The notes beneath the pieces are model-generated. The model searched no databases, was not told the DNA's origin, and saw nothing but the letters and a program-made list of their open reading frames with translations. A program made the translations under genes and the position numbers. Of a stretch of 64,000 nt of DNA, positions 18,155 through 29,043 are shown one piece after another. The DNA is from Neohoeflea coraliihabitans. Its GTDB lineage: Bacteria; Pseudomonadota; Alphaproteobacteria; Rhizobiales; Rhizobiaceae. Numbering within the stretch: position 1 is the first letter of the stretch; each line of letters opens with the position of its first letter. The stretch covers positions 145,759 to 209,758 of the forward strand of contig NZ_JAHWQX010000005.1 in the NCBI RefSeq assembly GCF_019334345.1, given 5' to 3'.

Positions 18155-20077
18155 ATGCAAGGCGCGTATCGGCAGGCTTACGAGAACTGGAAATCTGATC
18201 CGGAGGGGTTCTGGCGCAAGGCTGCCGAGGCCATAGACTGGTTCGAGGCGCCGCAACGCATATTCGATGGCCAGGCCGGTGCCTATGGGCGCTGGTTTCC
18301 CGATGCGACGACCAACACCTGCTTCAATTGTGTCGATCGCCATGTTCGCGACGGCCGCGGCGACCAGGCGGCCTTGATCCACGACAGCCCAGTGACGGGC
18401 AGCCAGCGGTCAATCAGTTTTCACGAATTGCTCGGCGAGGTCAGTGCGCTGGCGGCGGGCATGAAGGAATTGGGCATCGGCAAGGGCGATCGGGTGATCA
18501 TTTACATGCCGATGGTGCCGGAAGCGATCATCGCGATGCTGGCCTGCGCGCGTCTGGGCGCCGTGCATTCCGTGGTGTTTGGCGGTTTCGCTGCCTCCGA
18601 ACTTGCAACCCGTATCGCCGATTGCGGCGCACGGCTGGTGATCTCGGCCTCCTGTGGCATCGAGCCCGGCCGAGTGGTCGCCTACAAGCCGCTTCTCGAT
18701 CAGGCCCTGGACATTGCCGGTGCGACGTCGATGCCGACAATCATCCTGCAGCGCGAAGCCAGTCCTTGCAGCCTGATGGACGGGCGCGATCAGGATTTTG
18801 AAGCCGTTCTGGCCCGGCATCGGGGCAAACAGGTGGAGTGTGTTGCGGTGGCGGCGACCGACCCCTTGTATATCCTGTATACGTCTGGAACGACCGGCAA
18901 ACCGAAGGGTGTGGTGCGCGACAATGGGGGGCACATGGTGGCGCTCCACTGGTCGATGCACGCGGTCTATGGCGTCAAGCCGGGAGAGGTCTACTGGGCG
19001 GCATCCGATATCGGCTGGGTGGTCGGCCATTCCTACATCGTCTACGCACCGTTGCTGCATGGCAATACCAGCATCGTGTTCGAGGGCAAGCCGGTCGGCA
19101 CGCCGGACGCAGGCACGTTCTGGCGGGTGATCAACGAGCACAAGGTGGCGGCGCTGTTTACGGCGCCGACGGCCTTCCGTGCGATCCGCAAGGACGATCC
19201 GGAGGGCGCCCTGATAGCACGGCACGATCTTTCCTCGCTGCGCACCCTGTTTCTGGCCGGCGAGCGCGCCGATCCGGATACCGTGCAATGGGCCGAGCAG
19301 AAATTGCAGATTCCGGTGATCGACCATTGGTGGCAGACGGAAACCGGCTGGACCATCGCCGGCAACCCTGTTGGTCTGCAGCAGCTGCCGGTGAAACACG
19401 GGTCGGCGGCGGTCGCCATGCCGGGCTATGATGTGCAGGTGCTCGATGATGCCGGCCATAAGGTGGCTGCGGGAACGCTCGGCAACATCGCCATCAAATT
19501 GCCGCTGCCGCCCGGCTGTCTGCCGGAACTGTGGAACGCGCAATCCCGGTTTCGCGAGAGCTATCTCGATGAATTCGCCGGCTATTACAAGACGTCAGAT
19601 GCTGGCTATATCGACACGGATGGCTACCTGTTCATCATGGCGCGCACCGATGACATCATCAATGTTGCCGGTCACCGGCTGTCGACCGGTGGGATGGAGG
19701 AAGCCATCTCCGGGCATCCGGACGTCGCGGAATGCGCGGTCATCGGCGTTGCGGATGCGATGAAGGGGCAGGTGCCGGTCGGCTTTCTCGTGCTCAATTC
19801 CGGTGTCGGCCGCGATACGGCAACCATCGAAGCCGAAGTGATTGCCCGGGTTCGAGAGAGGATCGGGCCGGTTGCGGCCTTCAAGACGGCGGTGGTCGTG
19901 CAGCGGCTGCCGAAGACGCGGTCCGGCAAGATATTGCGGGCGACGATGCAAAAGATTGCCGAAGGTGCCGACTGGAAAATGCCGGCGACAATCGACGACC
20001 CAGCCATTCTCGATGAAATTGGCGCTGCCCTCGGCCGACACGGGTATGGACCGACACAGGCGGCGACGGACGCTTGA
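18155..20077 (+). CDS. prpE: Propionyl-CoA synthetase-like acyl-CoA synthetase (PrpE type)
   Basis: AMP-forming enzyme that activates short-chain acids, most likely propionate. The 640-aa protein has the ATP loop YTSGTTGKPKG, the block HWWQTETGWTIAGNP, and PLPPGCLPELW, which is typical of PrpE and ACSS3 rather than Acs. The C-terminal catalytic lysine is in [10 protein letters not shown], a target of acetylation control in relatives. I start at ATG 18155 behind GGGAGGTGGAG. The SDR downstream begins 68 bp after it and may share its transcript. Acetate cannot be excluded as substrate. Confidence 0.88.
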   Translation: MQGAYRQAYENWKSDPEGFWRKAAEAIDWFEAPQRIFDGQAGAYGRWFPDATTNTCFNCVDRHVRDGRGDQAALIHDSPVTGSQRSISFHELLGEVSALAAGMKELGIGKGDRVIIYMPMVPEAIIAMLACARLGAVHSVVFGGFAASELATRIADCGARLVISASCGIEPGRVVAYKPLLDQALDIAGATSMPTIILQREASPCSLMDGRDQDFEAVLARHRGKQVECVAVAATDPLYILYTSGTTGKPKGVVRDNGGHMVALHWSMHAVYGVKPGEVYWAASDIGWVVGHSYIVYAPLLHGNTSIVFEGKPVGTPDAGTFWRVINEHKVAALFTAPTAFRAIRKDDPEGALIARHDLSSLRTLFLAGERADPDTVQWAEQKLQIPVIDHWWQTETGWTIAGNPVGLQQLPVKHGSAAVAMPGYDVQVLDDAGHKVAAGTLGNIAIKLPLPPGCLPELWNAQSRFRESYLDEFAGYYKTSDAGYIDTDGYLFIMARTDDIINVAGHRLSTGGMEEAISGHPDVAECAVIGVADAMKGQVPVGFLVLNSGVGRDTATIEAEVIARVRERIGPVAAFKTAVVVQRLPKTRSGKILRATMQKIAEGADWKMPATIDDPAILDEIGAALGRHGYGPTQAATDA

Positions 20078-20145
20078 CGGCAGCCGCTGCCGGTGCATGT
20101 GTTGAGACCATAGGATCGGCTTCAACGAGATATGGAAGGCATGCC

Positions 20146-20931
20146 ATGCGGCTTGACGGAGAAACGGCGATCGTCACCGGCGGCGCCAAGGGGATCGGTC
20201 TGGCGATTGCCCGGCGTCTGGCCACCGAGGGCGCCCGGGTGGTGATCGCCGATATCGAGACCGAGGCTGGCAAGGAAGCGGCCGAGGACCTGTCGGCAAT
20301 CGGCACGGCGACATTTGTCGAAGCCGATGTGTCGGAGCGGCTCGATGTGCACAATCTGGTTACCGGCGTGACCAATAATTTCGGGCCGATCGGCATCCTG
20401 ATCAACAATGCCGGCATCGGCCATTCCGCGCCGTTTCTCGATCTTGCCGAAGACGATTTCGACCGGGTGCTGCGCATCAATCTGAAAAGCGCATTCCTGT
20501 GCGGACAGGCGGTGGCGCGGCATATGGTCGATACGGTCAAACAGGGGGGCAAGGCGGGCCGCATCGTCAACATGTCGTCAATCAACGACAGTCTGGCGAT
20601 CGCCGATCAGCTGCCCTATTGCGTGTCGAAAGGCGGCGTCAAACAGCTCACGCGGGTAATGGCCGTGGCGCTGGCGCCACACGGGATCAGGGTGAATGGC
20701 ATCGGCCCGGGGTCGATCCAGACCGAGATGCTGGCGCCGATCGAAAATGATGAGGATATGCGACGGATGGTTCTGTCGCGCACGCCGCTCGGGCGGGTCG
20801 GCGACCCGGCGGAGATTGCCGCGGTGGCGGCCTTTCTCGCTTCCGAGGATTCGAGCTATCTGACCGGGCAGATCATCTATGCGGATGGTGGCCGCCTGCC
20901 GCTCAATCATACCATGCCGACTGGCGCGTGA
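20146..20931 (+). CDS. SDR family oxidoreductase
   Basis: Classical short-chain dehydrogenase of 261 aa with the NAD(P) motif TGGAKGIG at 11-18, NNAG, and the active site S-x-Y-x3-K seen in MSSINDS and YCVSKGGV. The acidic residue after the second strand (VVIADIE) suggests NAD rather than NADP. The start at 20146 is behind GGAAGG; a longer frame exists upstream. It follows the acyl-CoA synthetase gene, so a role in short-chain acyl or hydroxyacyl metabolism is possible, but the substrate cannot be read from the sequence. Confidence 0.85.
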   Translation: MRLDGETAIVTGGAKGIGLAIARRLATEGARVVIADIETEAGKEAAEDLSAIGTATFVEADVSERLDVHNLVTGVTNNFGPIGILINNAGIGHSAPFLDLAEDDFDRVLRINLKSAFLCGQAVARHMVDTVKQGGKAGRIVNMSSINDSLAIADQLPYCVSKGGVKQLTRVMAVALAPHGIRVNGIGPGSIQTEMLAPIENDEDMRRMVLSRTPLGRVGDPAEIAAVAAFLASEDSSYLTGQIIYADGGRLPLNHTMPTGA

Positions 20932-20943
20932 GCGCATGTAAAA

Positions 20944-20962
20944 GCCGGGCAGCGCCCGGCTT
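20944..20962. terminator. Hairpin between convergent SDR and DUF1013 genes
   Basis: A 7-bp GC stem GCCGGGC with GCCCGGC and a three-base loop (20944-20960) is preceded by AAA and followed by TT. It probably ends both convergent transcripts, although the T-run is short. Confidence 0.6.
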
Positions 20963-20984
20963 CCAAAAACATGCGTGCGGTTGA

Positions 20985-21686
20985 TCAGTTCTCGCTGTCA
21001 TCCTCGTCGTCGGGACGGCTTTTCATCGACGACAGCTTGGCAAACACCGCATCGGCGTCGATTTCCTGCTCGGCACTCTCTTCGCTTGCGCCTTCCGGCA
21101 CATTCTCGGTCTCGCGGGCCGGAACGAGGACGCTGTCGCTTTCAGCTTCGGGCGTTGCGCCCCTGCTCTTGGCGGCGCGCTCGACTTCGAGATCGAGATC
21201 GATCTGGGTGCAAAGGCCGAGAGTGACCGGGTCCATCGGCGTCAGATTGGCGGAATTCCAGTGGCTGCGGTTGCGGATCTGTTCAATAGTGTTCTTGGTC
21301 GTTCCGACAAGGCGCGAAATCTGCGCATCCTTGAGTTCCGAGTGGTTGCGGACCAGCCAGAGAATGGCGTTGGGGCGATCCTGACGCTTGGACACCGGCG
21401 TATAGCGCGGTCCCTTGCGCTTGGCTTCCGGTACCCGCACCTTCGGTTCGGAGAGTTTCAGCTTGTACTCGGTGTCCGCCTCGCCGCGCGCGATCTCTTC
21501 ACGCGACAGCTGGCCGGTGGAAACCGGGTCGAGGCCCTTGATGCCCTGCGCCGATTCGCCGTCGGCAATCGCCTTGACTTCAAGCGGATGCAATTTGCAG
21601 AACTGAGCAATCTGATCGAAGCTGAGGGCGGTGTTGTCGACCAGCCAGACGGCGGTCGCCTTGGGCATGAGTAGCTGCTGGGCCAT
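20985..21686 (-). CDS. DUF1013 family cell-cycle transcriptional regulator (TrcR type)
   Basis: A 233-aa protein restricted to alphaproteobacteria. It opens with MAQQLLMPKATAVWLVDNT and ALSFDQIAQFCKLH, which looks like a winged or helix-turn-helix domain, and has a second such region near DAQISRLVGTTKNTIEQIR. The C-terminal 60 residues are very acidic and variable. Database naming for DUF1013 is TrcR, a cell-cycle transcription factor; that function is taken from the family, not seen here. The start at 21686 has an AGGAGAG ribosome site. It diverges from acs. Confidence 0.85.
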   Translation of the reverse strand: MAQQLLMPKATAVWLVDNTALSFDQIAQFCKLHPLEVKAIADGESAQGIKGLDPVSTGQLSREEIARGEADTEYKLKLSEPKVRVPEAKRKGPRYTPVSKRQDRPNAILWLVRNHSELKDAQISRLVGTTKNTIEQIRNRSHWNSANLTPMDPVTLGLCTQIDLDLEVERAAKSRGATPEAESDSVLVPARETENVPEGASEESAEQEIDADAVFAKLSSMKSRPDDEDDSEN

Positions 21687-21989
21687 AAATGGAACTCTCC
21701 TGTCCGCCCGCTCCGGGGGCGCGAGCCGTGGAAAACATAATACTAATTCCGGGGATGGCGTCCCTATAAACCTTCCGGGCAGCAATTGCAATTGACCTTT
21801 CAAATCCTAATAGTAGCGATGAAAACGAGGATGGCAGGCGGCCGGTATCGAGGTGTTGCCGGCCATAAGAAAGGCCCCTTGGCGTTCCTTGCGATGGTCT
21901 AATTCCATCATCGGCAGGAGGCTGATAAGAAGATCCGATGACGGATTGCATGCCGCGCTTGCAAGTGCGGCACGGGTGAGGAGAAAAGA
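21687..21989. promoter_or_regulatory. Divergent promoter region of the DUF1013 gene and acs
   Basis: About 300 bp without a convincing gene. It must hold promoters for the divergent flanking genes. The middle (21725-21830) is AT-richer than its surroundings, and the right end carries a GAGGAG ribosome site for acs. I could not identify a specific operator. Confidence 0.55.
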
Positions 21990-23939
<1,950 letters not shown>

Positions 23940-24050
23940 TCGGTGCCGGCGACGGGGTCAGCCGCCCGTCAGAGCGGTTTGGAGCACACGTCTTTAAGGG
24001 CTTGCGCCGCCGCCGCGACGCAGGCAGACTGCGGGTCTCATCAACGCAGT

Positions 24051-24065
24051 GAAAGGAGGTGATCC
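24051..24065 (+). promoter_or_regulatory. Extreme Shine-Dalgarno, 15 nt complementary to the 16S rRNA 3' end
   Basis: GAAAGGAGGTGATCC is an exact complement of the conserved 16S 3' tail GGATCACCTCCTTTC. The core GGAGG lies 7 nt before ATG 24067, the ideal distance. Ordinary sites in this window match 4-7 nt. Confidence 0.8.
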
Positions 24066-24066
24066 G

Positions 24067-24132
24067 ATGTCGAGTGATTTCCAGGTTCCGGTCCAGTCGA
24101 AGCGGGTCGAACTCCGTCGGAGCAGCCTCTGA
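24067..24132 (+). CDS. 21-aa small ORF with super Shine-Dalgarno
   Basis: The product has 21 residues, starting MSSDFQVPVQ and ending RVELRRSSL, so the second half is basic with four Arg. It has no signal or membrane segment. Support comes from the 15-nt ribosome site at ideal spacing and from an independent terminator 80 bp downstream, which together define a short transcript of its own after acs. The function is unknown. It could be a small protein, a translation-controlled leader, or a site that traps ribosomes. Conservation of these residues in relatives would be the test. Confidence 0.6.
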   Translation: MSSDFQVPVQSKRVELRRSSL

Positions 24133-24210
24133 CGGTGCGCGATACGTGACAACCGGCGAGCGCCCGCGCGGCGTTCGGGTTTGACGACCGGCCGGTTCCG
24201 GAATTGCGAG

Positions 24211-24243
24211 GGCCGCTTTCTCTTCGGAGGAAGCGGCCTTTTT
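24211..24243 (+). terminator. Strong intrinsic terminator with UUCG tetraloop
   Basis: A 12-bp stem (24211-24222 with 24227-24238) closes on C(TTCG)G, an exceptionally stable loop, and is followed by five T. It ends the transcript of the 21-aa ORF, or of acs. The remaining bases to 24412 hold nothing I can identify. Confidence 0.88.
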
Positions 24244-24412
24244 CATGCGCAGAGGGGGAAGAGTACGGCGGTCGAAGAGCCGGTACTATTCATTTTATTT
24301 AGCCGGATTCAGCCCATCAACTTAGCCGGAGTCCAATCAACGGCCTGGAATGCATCAGAGGGCCGATAACAAGGCCTCTAAAATCTTCGCGCGAGACCGG
24401 GCCGGGTCGTCC

Positions 24413-24643
24413 TTAAAAATCGATTGCGCGGCCATTGATCTCCCAGTCGCCGTAGCGGGCCGGGTCTGCGCCGCCGCGGCCGCCAATTTCTTCCGGTTGC
24501 GACGCTTCGGCCTGCTGCTTCTCAGCGGCGCGGCGGGCTTCCGCCTCGGCCAAGGCGCGCCGGGCGGCCGGCGAAAGTGGTTTGGCGCGGACGGCGTCCT
24601 GCGGTGGTGCGGCCGTCTCGCTTTTCGGTGAGGTGTCGGGCAT
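24413..24643 (-). CDS. DUF1674 protein, SDHAF4-type succinate dehydrogenase assembly factor
   Basis: A 76-aa protein with an Ala- and charge-rich N-terminal helix and the family C-terminus GRGGADPARYGDWEINGR followed by AIDF. In mitochondria, SDHAF4 binds flavinylated SdhA before complex II assembly; the bacterial homologues are presumed to act alike. The sdh genes are not in the window. It diverges from htpX, a conserved neighbourhood in rhizobia. Confidence 0.85.
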   Translation of the reverse strand: MPDTSPKSETAAPPQDAVRAKPLSPAARRALAEAEARRAAEKQQAEASQPEEIGGRGGADPARYGDWEINGRAIDF

Positions 24644-24737
24644 TATTGAAGAACCTTGTGGTGTTTCCCATCTTTTAAAGCGTGCAGGCCCTCAAAACTA
24701 GTGGGGCGTGTTTTGGCGAGACAGGAGTGAAGTGACG

Positions 24738-25712
24738 ATGAACATGGTGCGCACGGCGATGTTGCTGGCGGTGATGACCGCGCTGTTCATGGGTGTCGGC
24801 TATCTGATCGGCGGCACGGGCGGTATGGCGGTCGCCTTTGTCATTGCTGCCGGGATGAACCTTTTCTCCTACTGGAACGCCGACAAGATGGTGTTGAAGA
24901 TGCACCGCGCCGTCGAAGTCGATGAGCGTACGGCCCCGGAGTTCTACCAGCTGGTGGCCGGGCTGGCGCAAAATGCCGGCCTGCCAATGCCCAAGGTCTA
25001 TGTCATCGACAATGCGCAGCCGAACGCCTTTGCCACCGGGCGCAACCCGGAGAACGCGGCGGTGGCGGCGACCACCGGTCTGCTCAATTCGCTGAGCAAC
25101 GAGGAAGTGGCAGCCGTGATGGCGCATGAACTGGCGCATGTGGAGCATCGCGACACGCTGACGATGACGATCACCGCCACGCTGGCCGGGGCGATCTCCA
25201 TGCTCGGCAATTTCGCCTTCTTCTTTGGCGGCAACCGCAACAATAACGGGCTCGGCATTATCGGTGTGCTGGCGGCGATGATCGTTGCGCCGCTGGCGGC
25301 GATGATGGTGCAGATGGCGATCAGCCGGACGCGGGAATATTCGGCCGACCGGCGCGGGGCGGAAATCTGCGGTCAGCCGATGTGGCTGGCTTCCGCCTTG
25401 CAGAAAATCGCCATGGGCGCCAAAAGGGTGGTCAATGAGGAGGCCGAGCGCAATCCGGCGACGGCACATATGTTTATCATCAACCCGCTGAACGGCCAGA
25501 ATATGGACAATCTGTTTTCGACCCATCCGGCCACGGAAAACCGCATCGCCGCCCTGCAGGCGATGGCGGCCGAATTCTCTGGTCGCGCGGTAGCGCAGGC
25601 GGCGCCGCCTTCCCCGGTTGCAGACCGGGCCGGGCCGCGTTCTTCGGGCCAAGGTTCATCCGGACCCTGGGGTCGTGGCGGGGCTGACCGGCGGCGCGGT
25701 CCCTGGTCGTGA
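24738..25712 (+). CDS. htpX: Membrane zinc protease HtpX
   Basis: Inner-membrane M48 metalloprotease that degrades misfolded membrane proteins. From ATG 24738 the product is 324 aa with two N-terminal membrane helices (about 5-45), the zinc motif HELAH at 130-134, two more hydrophobic segments around 145-200, and the third ligand Glu in [12 protein letters not shown]. The tail beyond about 285 is Pro-, Ala- and Gly-rich and variable. The GTG at 25709 of rsmB overlaps its stop, so the two are probably co-translated. Confidence 0.95.
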   Translation: MNMVRTAMLLAVMTALFMGVGYLIGGTGGMAVAFVIAAGMNLFSYWNADKMVLKMHRAVEVDERTAPEFYQLVAGLAQNAGLPMPKVYVIDNAQPNAFATGRNPENAAVAATTGLLNSLSNEEVAAVMAHELAHVEHRDTLTMTITATLAGAISMLGNFAFFFGGNRNNNGLGIIGVLAAMIVAPLAAMMVQMAISRTREYSADRRGAEICGQPMWLASALQKIAMGAKRVVNEEAERNPATAHMFIINPLNGQNMDNLFSTHPATENRIAALQAMAAEFSGRAVAQAAPPSPVADRAGPRSSGQGSSGPWGRGGADRRRGPWS

Positions 25713-27121
25713 GCGCCGATAGGTCGGGTTCGCATTCGCGCAGCAAAGGTTCACCCGGCTCGCGCCGCAAACCAGCTTCTGCCGCACAAGGCCGGCGCGA
25801 GGCGGTGACCAAGCCGGGGCTGGAGGCGCGCATTGCGGCAACGCGGCTGCTCGGCGCGGTGATCGACGGGCGCGCTTCGCTCGACGGATTGCTGGACCGC
25901 AAAGGCGGCAATCCACATTTTCTGGCGCTGAGCGAGCCAGATCGGCAACTGGTGCGGGCCATCCTCGCCGCAGCGCTACGGCACCTGACGGTGCTCGAGG
26001 CGCTGATCGACCGGCTGACCGACAAGCCGCTGCCCGAGGGCGCGCGGTCGCTGCGGCATCTCCTGGTGGTGGCGCTGACGCAGATCCTGCATCTTGACGT
26101 GGCCGATCATGCCGCCGTCGACCTGGCCGTCAGCCAGGCCCAGATCGATCCGCGCAACAAGCGCTTTGCCAGTCTGGTCAATGCGGTGCTGCGGCGCCTC
26201 ATCCGCGAGCGCGAGACGCTTTTGAGCGATCTTGATGCGGTATCGCCGTTTCCCGACTGGTATATGGGCCGGCTTGCCGCCAGCCACGCGCCGGCGACCG
26301 TCGATGCCATCGCCAGGGCCCTGAAGGTGCCAGCACCGCTCGATCTGAGCGTGAAGTCGGACGCAGCAGGCTGGGCGGAGCGGCTCGGCGGTACGGTGAT
26401 CGCCACAGGGTCGGTGCGATTGCCGCCGGGCGGGCCGCCGGTTCCGGAACTGGCGGGGTTCGAGACGGGCGAGTGGTGGGTGCAGGATGCGGCCGCCAGC
26501 CTGCCGGCACGGTTGTTCAGCGATTTATCCGGCAAGCGCGTTGCCGATCTCTGCGCAGCGCCGGGCGGGAAGACGGCGCAATTGATCCTGCAGGGTGGCG
26601 TGGTGACGGCCTTCGATCAGTCGGCCAGCCGTTTGCAACGGCTCGAGGACAATCTGGCACGGCTGGGTCTGTCGGCACATGTGGTGCGTGCGCGGGCGCA
26701 GGAGGTTGTGGACGAAGAGGGTTTCGATGCGGTGCTTCTGGATGCGCCCTGCTCCTCGACCGGAACGGTGCGGCGGCACCCGGATGTCGTCTGGACCAAG
26801 TCTTTCACGGATGTGGAGACGCTGGCGCGGGTGCAGCGGCAGCTGCTCGATCACGCTGCGCGCCTTGTCCGGCCGGGCGGCGAACTGGTGTTTTCCAATT
26901 GCTCGCTCGATCCGCTGGAAGGCGAAGAGCTGGTTGCCGGCTTTCTCGCCGATCATCCGGCCTGGCGGATAAAACCGATTCTGCCCGCCAACTGGCCGGG
27001 GCTGGAGGAGACGATTACCGGCAAGGGCGAAATGCGCACCCACCCGGCGCAGCTTGCGCATGAGGATGAGCGGCTTGCCGGGCTCGACGGCTTTTATGCG
27101 GTGGTGCTGACACATTCGTGA
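25709..27121 (+). CDS. rsmB: 16S rRNA m5C967-type methyltransferase RsmB
   Basis: The 470-aa protein has the N-terminal NusB-like RNA-binding domain (about 25-160) and a C-terminal RsmB/Nop2 SAM domain. The motifs are APGGKTAQL for [21 protein letters not shown] with the TC-type releasing cysteine, and [13 protein letters not shown] with the catalytic cysteine. It starts with GTG in a GTGA overlap with htpX. Residues 1-30 are basic and low in complexity. The order htpX-rsmB-heparinase-purH is conserved in rhizobia. Confidence 0.94.
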   Translation: MSADRSGSHSRSKGSPGSRRKPASAAQGRREAVTKPGLEARIAATRLLGAVIDGRASLDGLLDRKGGNPHFLALSEPDRQLVRAILAAALRHLTVLEALIDRLTDKPLPEGARSLRHLLVVALTQILHLDVADHAAVDLAVSQAQIDPRNKRFASLVNAVLRRLIRERETLLSDLDAVSPFPDWYMGRLAASHAPATVDAIARALKVPAPLDLSVKSDAAGWAERLGGTVIATGSVRLPPGGPPVPELAGFETGEWWVQDAAASLPARLFSDLSGKRVADLCAAPGGKTAQLILQGGVVTAFDQSASRLQRLEDNLARLGLSAHVVRARAQEVVDEEGFDAVLLDAPCSSTGTVRRHPDVVWTKSFTDVETLARVQRQLLDHAARLVRPGGELVFSNCSLDPLEGEELVAGFLADHPAWRIKPILPANWPGLEETITGKGEMRTHPAQLAHEDERLAGLDGFYAVVLTHS

Positions 27122-27228
27122 AAGGGTTTGTTAACCATAAACCGACAGAACTGGTAGGAATTTACAGTTCCGCCTGATTCTTGCCGTGGCCGAGGCGGGC
27201 AGGCGGAAGCCCAAACAAGGACGCCTGT

Positions 27229-28965
27229 TTGAACGTGCCGTTTTCAGACACCCATCGCAGCGCGCTCTTCCTCTTTGCCGAGGCGTGGCACCGTGTTGCC
27301 CGGCGGCTGGCGCTTGGGCGGATTGCGACAATGCGCTTTACCGGCTCGACGCCGGATCGGTTGCTGGTGGCACCGATCGATCTGCGCGTGGCCGATTCGC
27401 ATATCGCAACGGAAATCTACGGCGGTCACTTCTCACTGGGCGGCACGCGGCTGGTTACCGAAGGCCTCAGTCCGTTTCAGCTGCCGGCGCCATCGCAGTC
27501 GTTTTTCGAGGCTCTGCACAGTTTCGGATGGCTGCGGCACATGCGGGCCGCGGATCACGACCTGGCGGCGGCCAATGCGCGCAGCCTGGTCGATGACTGG
27601 ATCAATCACCAGGGGCGGCACATCGGGGGACCGGCCTATCAGCCGGAAATCCTCGCGCCGCGGCTGATCGCCTGGTTGTCCCACTCACCCGTCGTGTTGC
27701 GCGGTGCCGATCACGGATTTTATCGGCGCTTTCTGAAAAGCATTGCCCTGCAGATGCGGGTGTTGCGGCATGTCGGACGCAGCACGCCTGACGGCGCGGT
27801 GCGCTTTAAGGTGCGCATTGCCCTGGCGATGGCCAGCCTGTGTCTGCCCTGTGCGCCCGGGCCGATGAAGACGGCGGCACGCCAGCTTGACGAGGAGTTT
27901 GAACGCCAGATCCTGCCCGATGGCGGACATGTGTCGCGCAATCCGCAGGTGCTGCTCGAACTCCTGACCGACCTTCTTCCGCTCAGACAGACCTACATCA
28001 ATGTCGGCGTACGGCCGCCGCTGCGCATGGCGCCGGGCATCGACAGGATGTTCGCGGCGCTGCGTTTTTTCCGGCATTCGAATGGAGAACTGGCGCTGTT
28101 CAACGGGGCCACCGCGTTGTCGGCTGACACGATGATGTCGGTGTTGCGGTACGACGATACGGGCGGCAAGCCGTTTCGCGAGGCGCCGCATTCGGGATTT
28201 CAGCGACTGACGGCAGGCGACAGCGTGGTAATCGCCGACACCGGCCGGCCGCTGCAGAGCCGGTTGGCGGAAACACCCTATGCGGGTTGTCTGGCGTTCG
28301 AATTCTCCTCGGGGCGCAGCCGGCTGATCGTCAATGCCGGCGGACCCCTGCGTGCCGTTCGCGATCATCAGCAGTTTGCGCGCACGACAGCAGCGCATTC
28401 GACGCTGACGTTGAATGATGATTCATCGCTGCGCTATTCGCGCTCGCGCTTCCTGGGTCCGGTGATGGTTGGCGGCATTGAGCTCGTCGAGGTGGTCAAC
28501 GAGGACGCGGCGGATGGCAGCCGCGGATTTACCGCCACGCATGATGGCTACCGGGCGGCGTTCGGCCGGCTGCATCGACGCACGCTGCGGCTGTCGGGCG
28601 ATGGCACGCTGCTGCAGGGCTTTGACGTTCTGTTGGAGGCGGATGGGACCGCGCTGGAGGCATGGGACGAGGAGGATGAGGCAGCGATCCGCTTTCACAT
28701 TCATCCGAAGATCAAGCTCAGCGAATCGGAGGATGGCAGCATTCTGCTCACGACGCCTGAGGGTGCCCAGTGGCAATTCAGTTGCGACACCGTCTGGCCG
28801 ACGATCGAGAGCGATGTGCATTTTGCGGATATCGCCGGGGCCCGGGTCAGCGAGCAGATCGTGCTCGCATTCACGAAAGACGCCTATAGCGGTATCGAAT
28901 GGCAACTGGCACGCATTGTCGCCGAGCCGACGACGCGGCGTTCCAGACTGTCCGGAAATAGCTGA
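27229..28965 (+). CDS. Heparinase II/III family protein
   Basis: Alpha/alpha-toroid plus beta-sandwich protein of the alginate and heparin lyase superfamily, about 578 aa from the proposed start. Visible blocks are GRHIGGPAYQPEILAPRLIAW and LPDGGHVSRNPQVLLELLTDLLPLRQ in the toroid, and DHQQFARTTAAHSTLTLND at the start of the sandwich domain. No signal peptide is seen. TTG 27229 has AAGGA 7 nt upstream; GTG 27235 or an earlier TTG at 27181 are alternatives. The substrate is not known for this rsmB-purH-linked group; glycan lyase activity is inferred from fold only. Confidence 0.88.
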   Translation: MNVPFSDTHRSALFLFAEAWHRVARRLALGRIATMRFTGSTPDRLLVAPIDLRVADSHIATEIYGGHFSLGGTRLVTEGLSPFQLPAPSQSFFEALHSFGWLRHMRAADHDLAAANARSLVDDWINHQGRHIGGPAYQPEILAPRLIAWLSHSPVVLRGADHGFYRRFLKSIALQMRVLRHVGRSTPDGAVRFKVRIALAMASLCLPCAPGPMKTAARQLDEEFERQILPDGGHVSRNPQVLLELLTDLLPLRQTYINVGVRPPLRMAPGIDRMFAALRFFRHSNGELALFNGATALSADTMMSVLRYDDTGGKPFREAPHSGFQRLTAGDSVVIADTGRPLQSRLAETPYAGCLAFEFSSGRSRLIVNAGGPLRAVRDHQQFARTTAAHSTLTLNDDSSLRYSRSRFLGPVMVGGIELVEVVNEDAADGSRGFTATHDGYRAAFGRLHRRTLRLSGDGTLLQGFDVLLEADGTALEAWDEEDEAAIRFHIHPKIKLSESEDGSILLTTPEGAQWQFSCDTVWPTIESDVHFADIAGARVSEQIVLAFTKDAYSGIEWQLARIVAEPTTRRSRLSGNS

Positions 28966-29043
28966 ACATAGCCGGACAGCGCTGGTTTGCAGCGCCTGAA
29001 CGATATGCTAACCCCGCCCCGGGAACGAATGGGGATGCGGGTC

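Noticed and set aside
24051..24065. Fragment of a 16S rRNA gene on the minus strand, since the reverse complement equals the 16S 3' end
   Set aside because: The bases beyond the 15-nt match do not resemble 16S sequence; the match is better explained as an extended ribosome site before an ATG.
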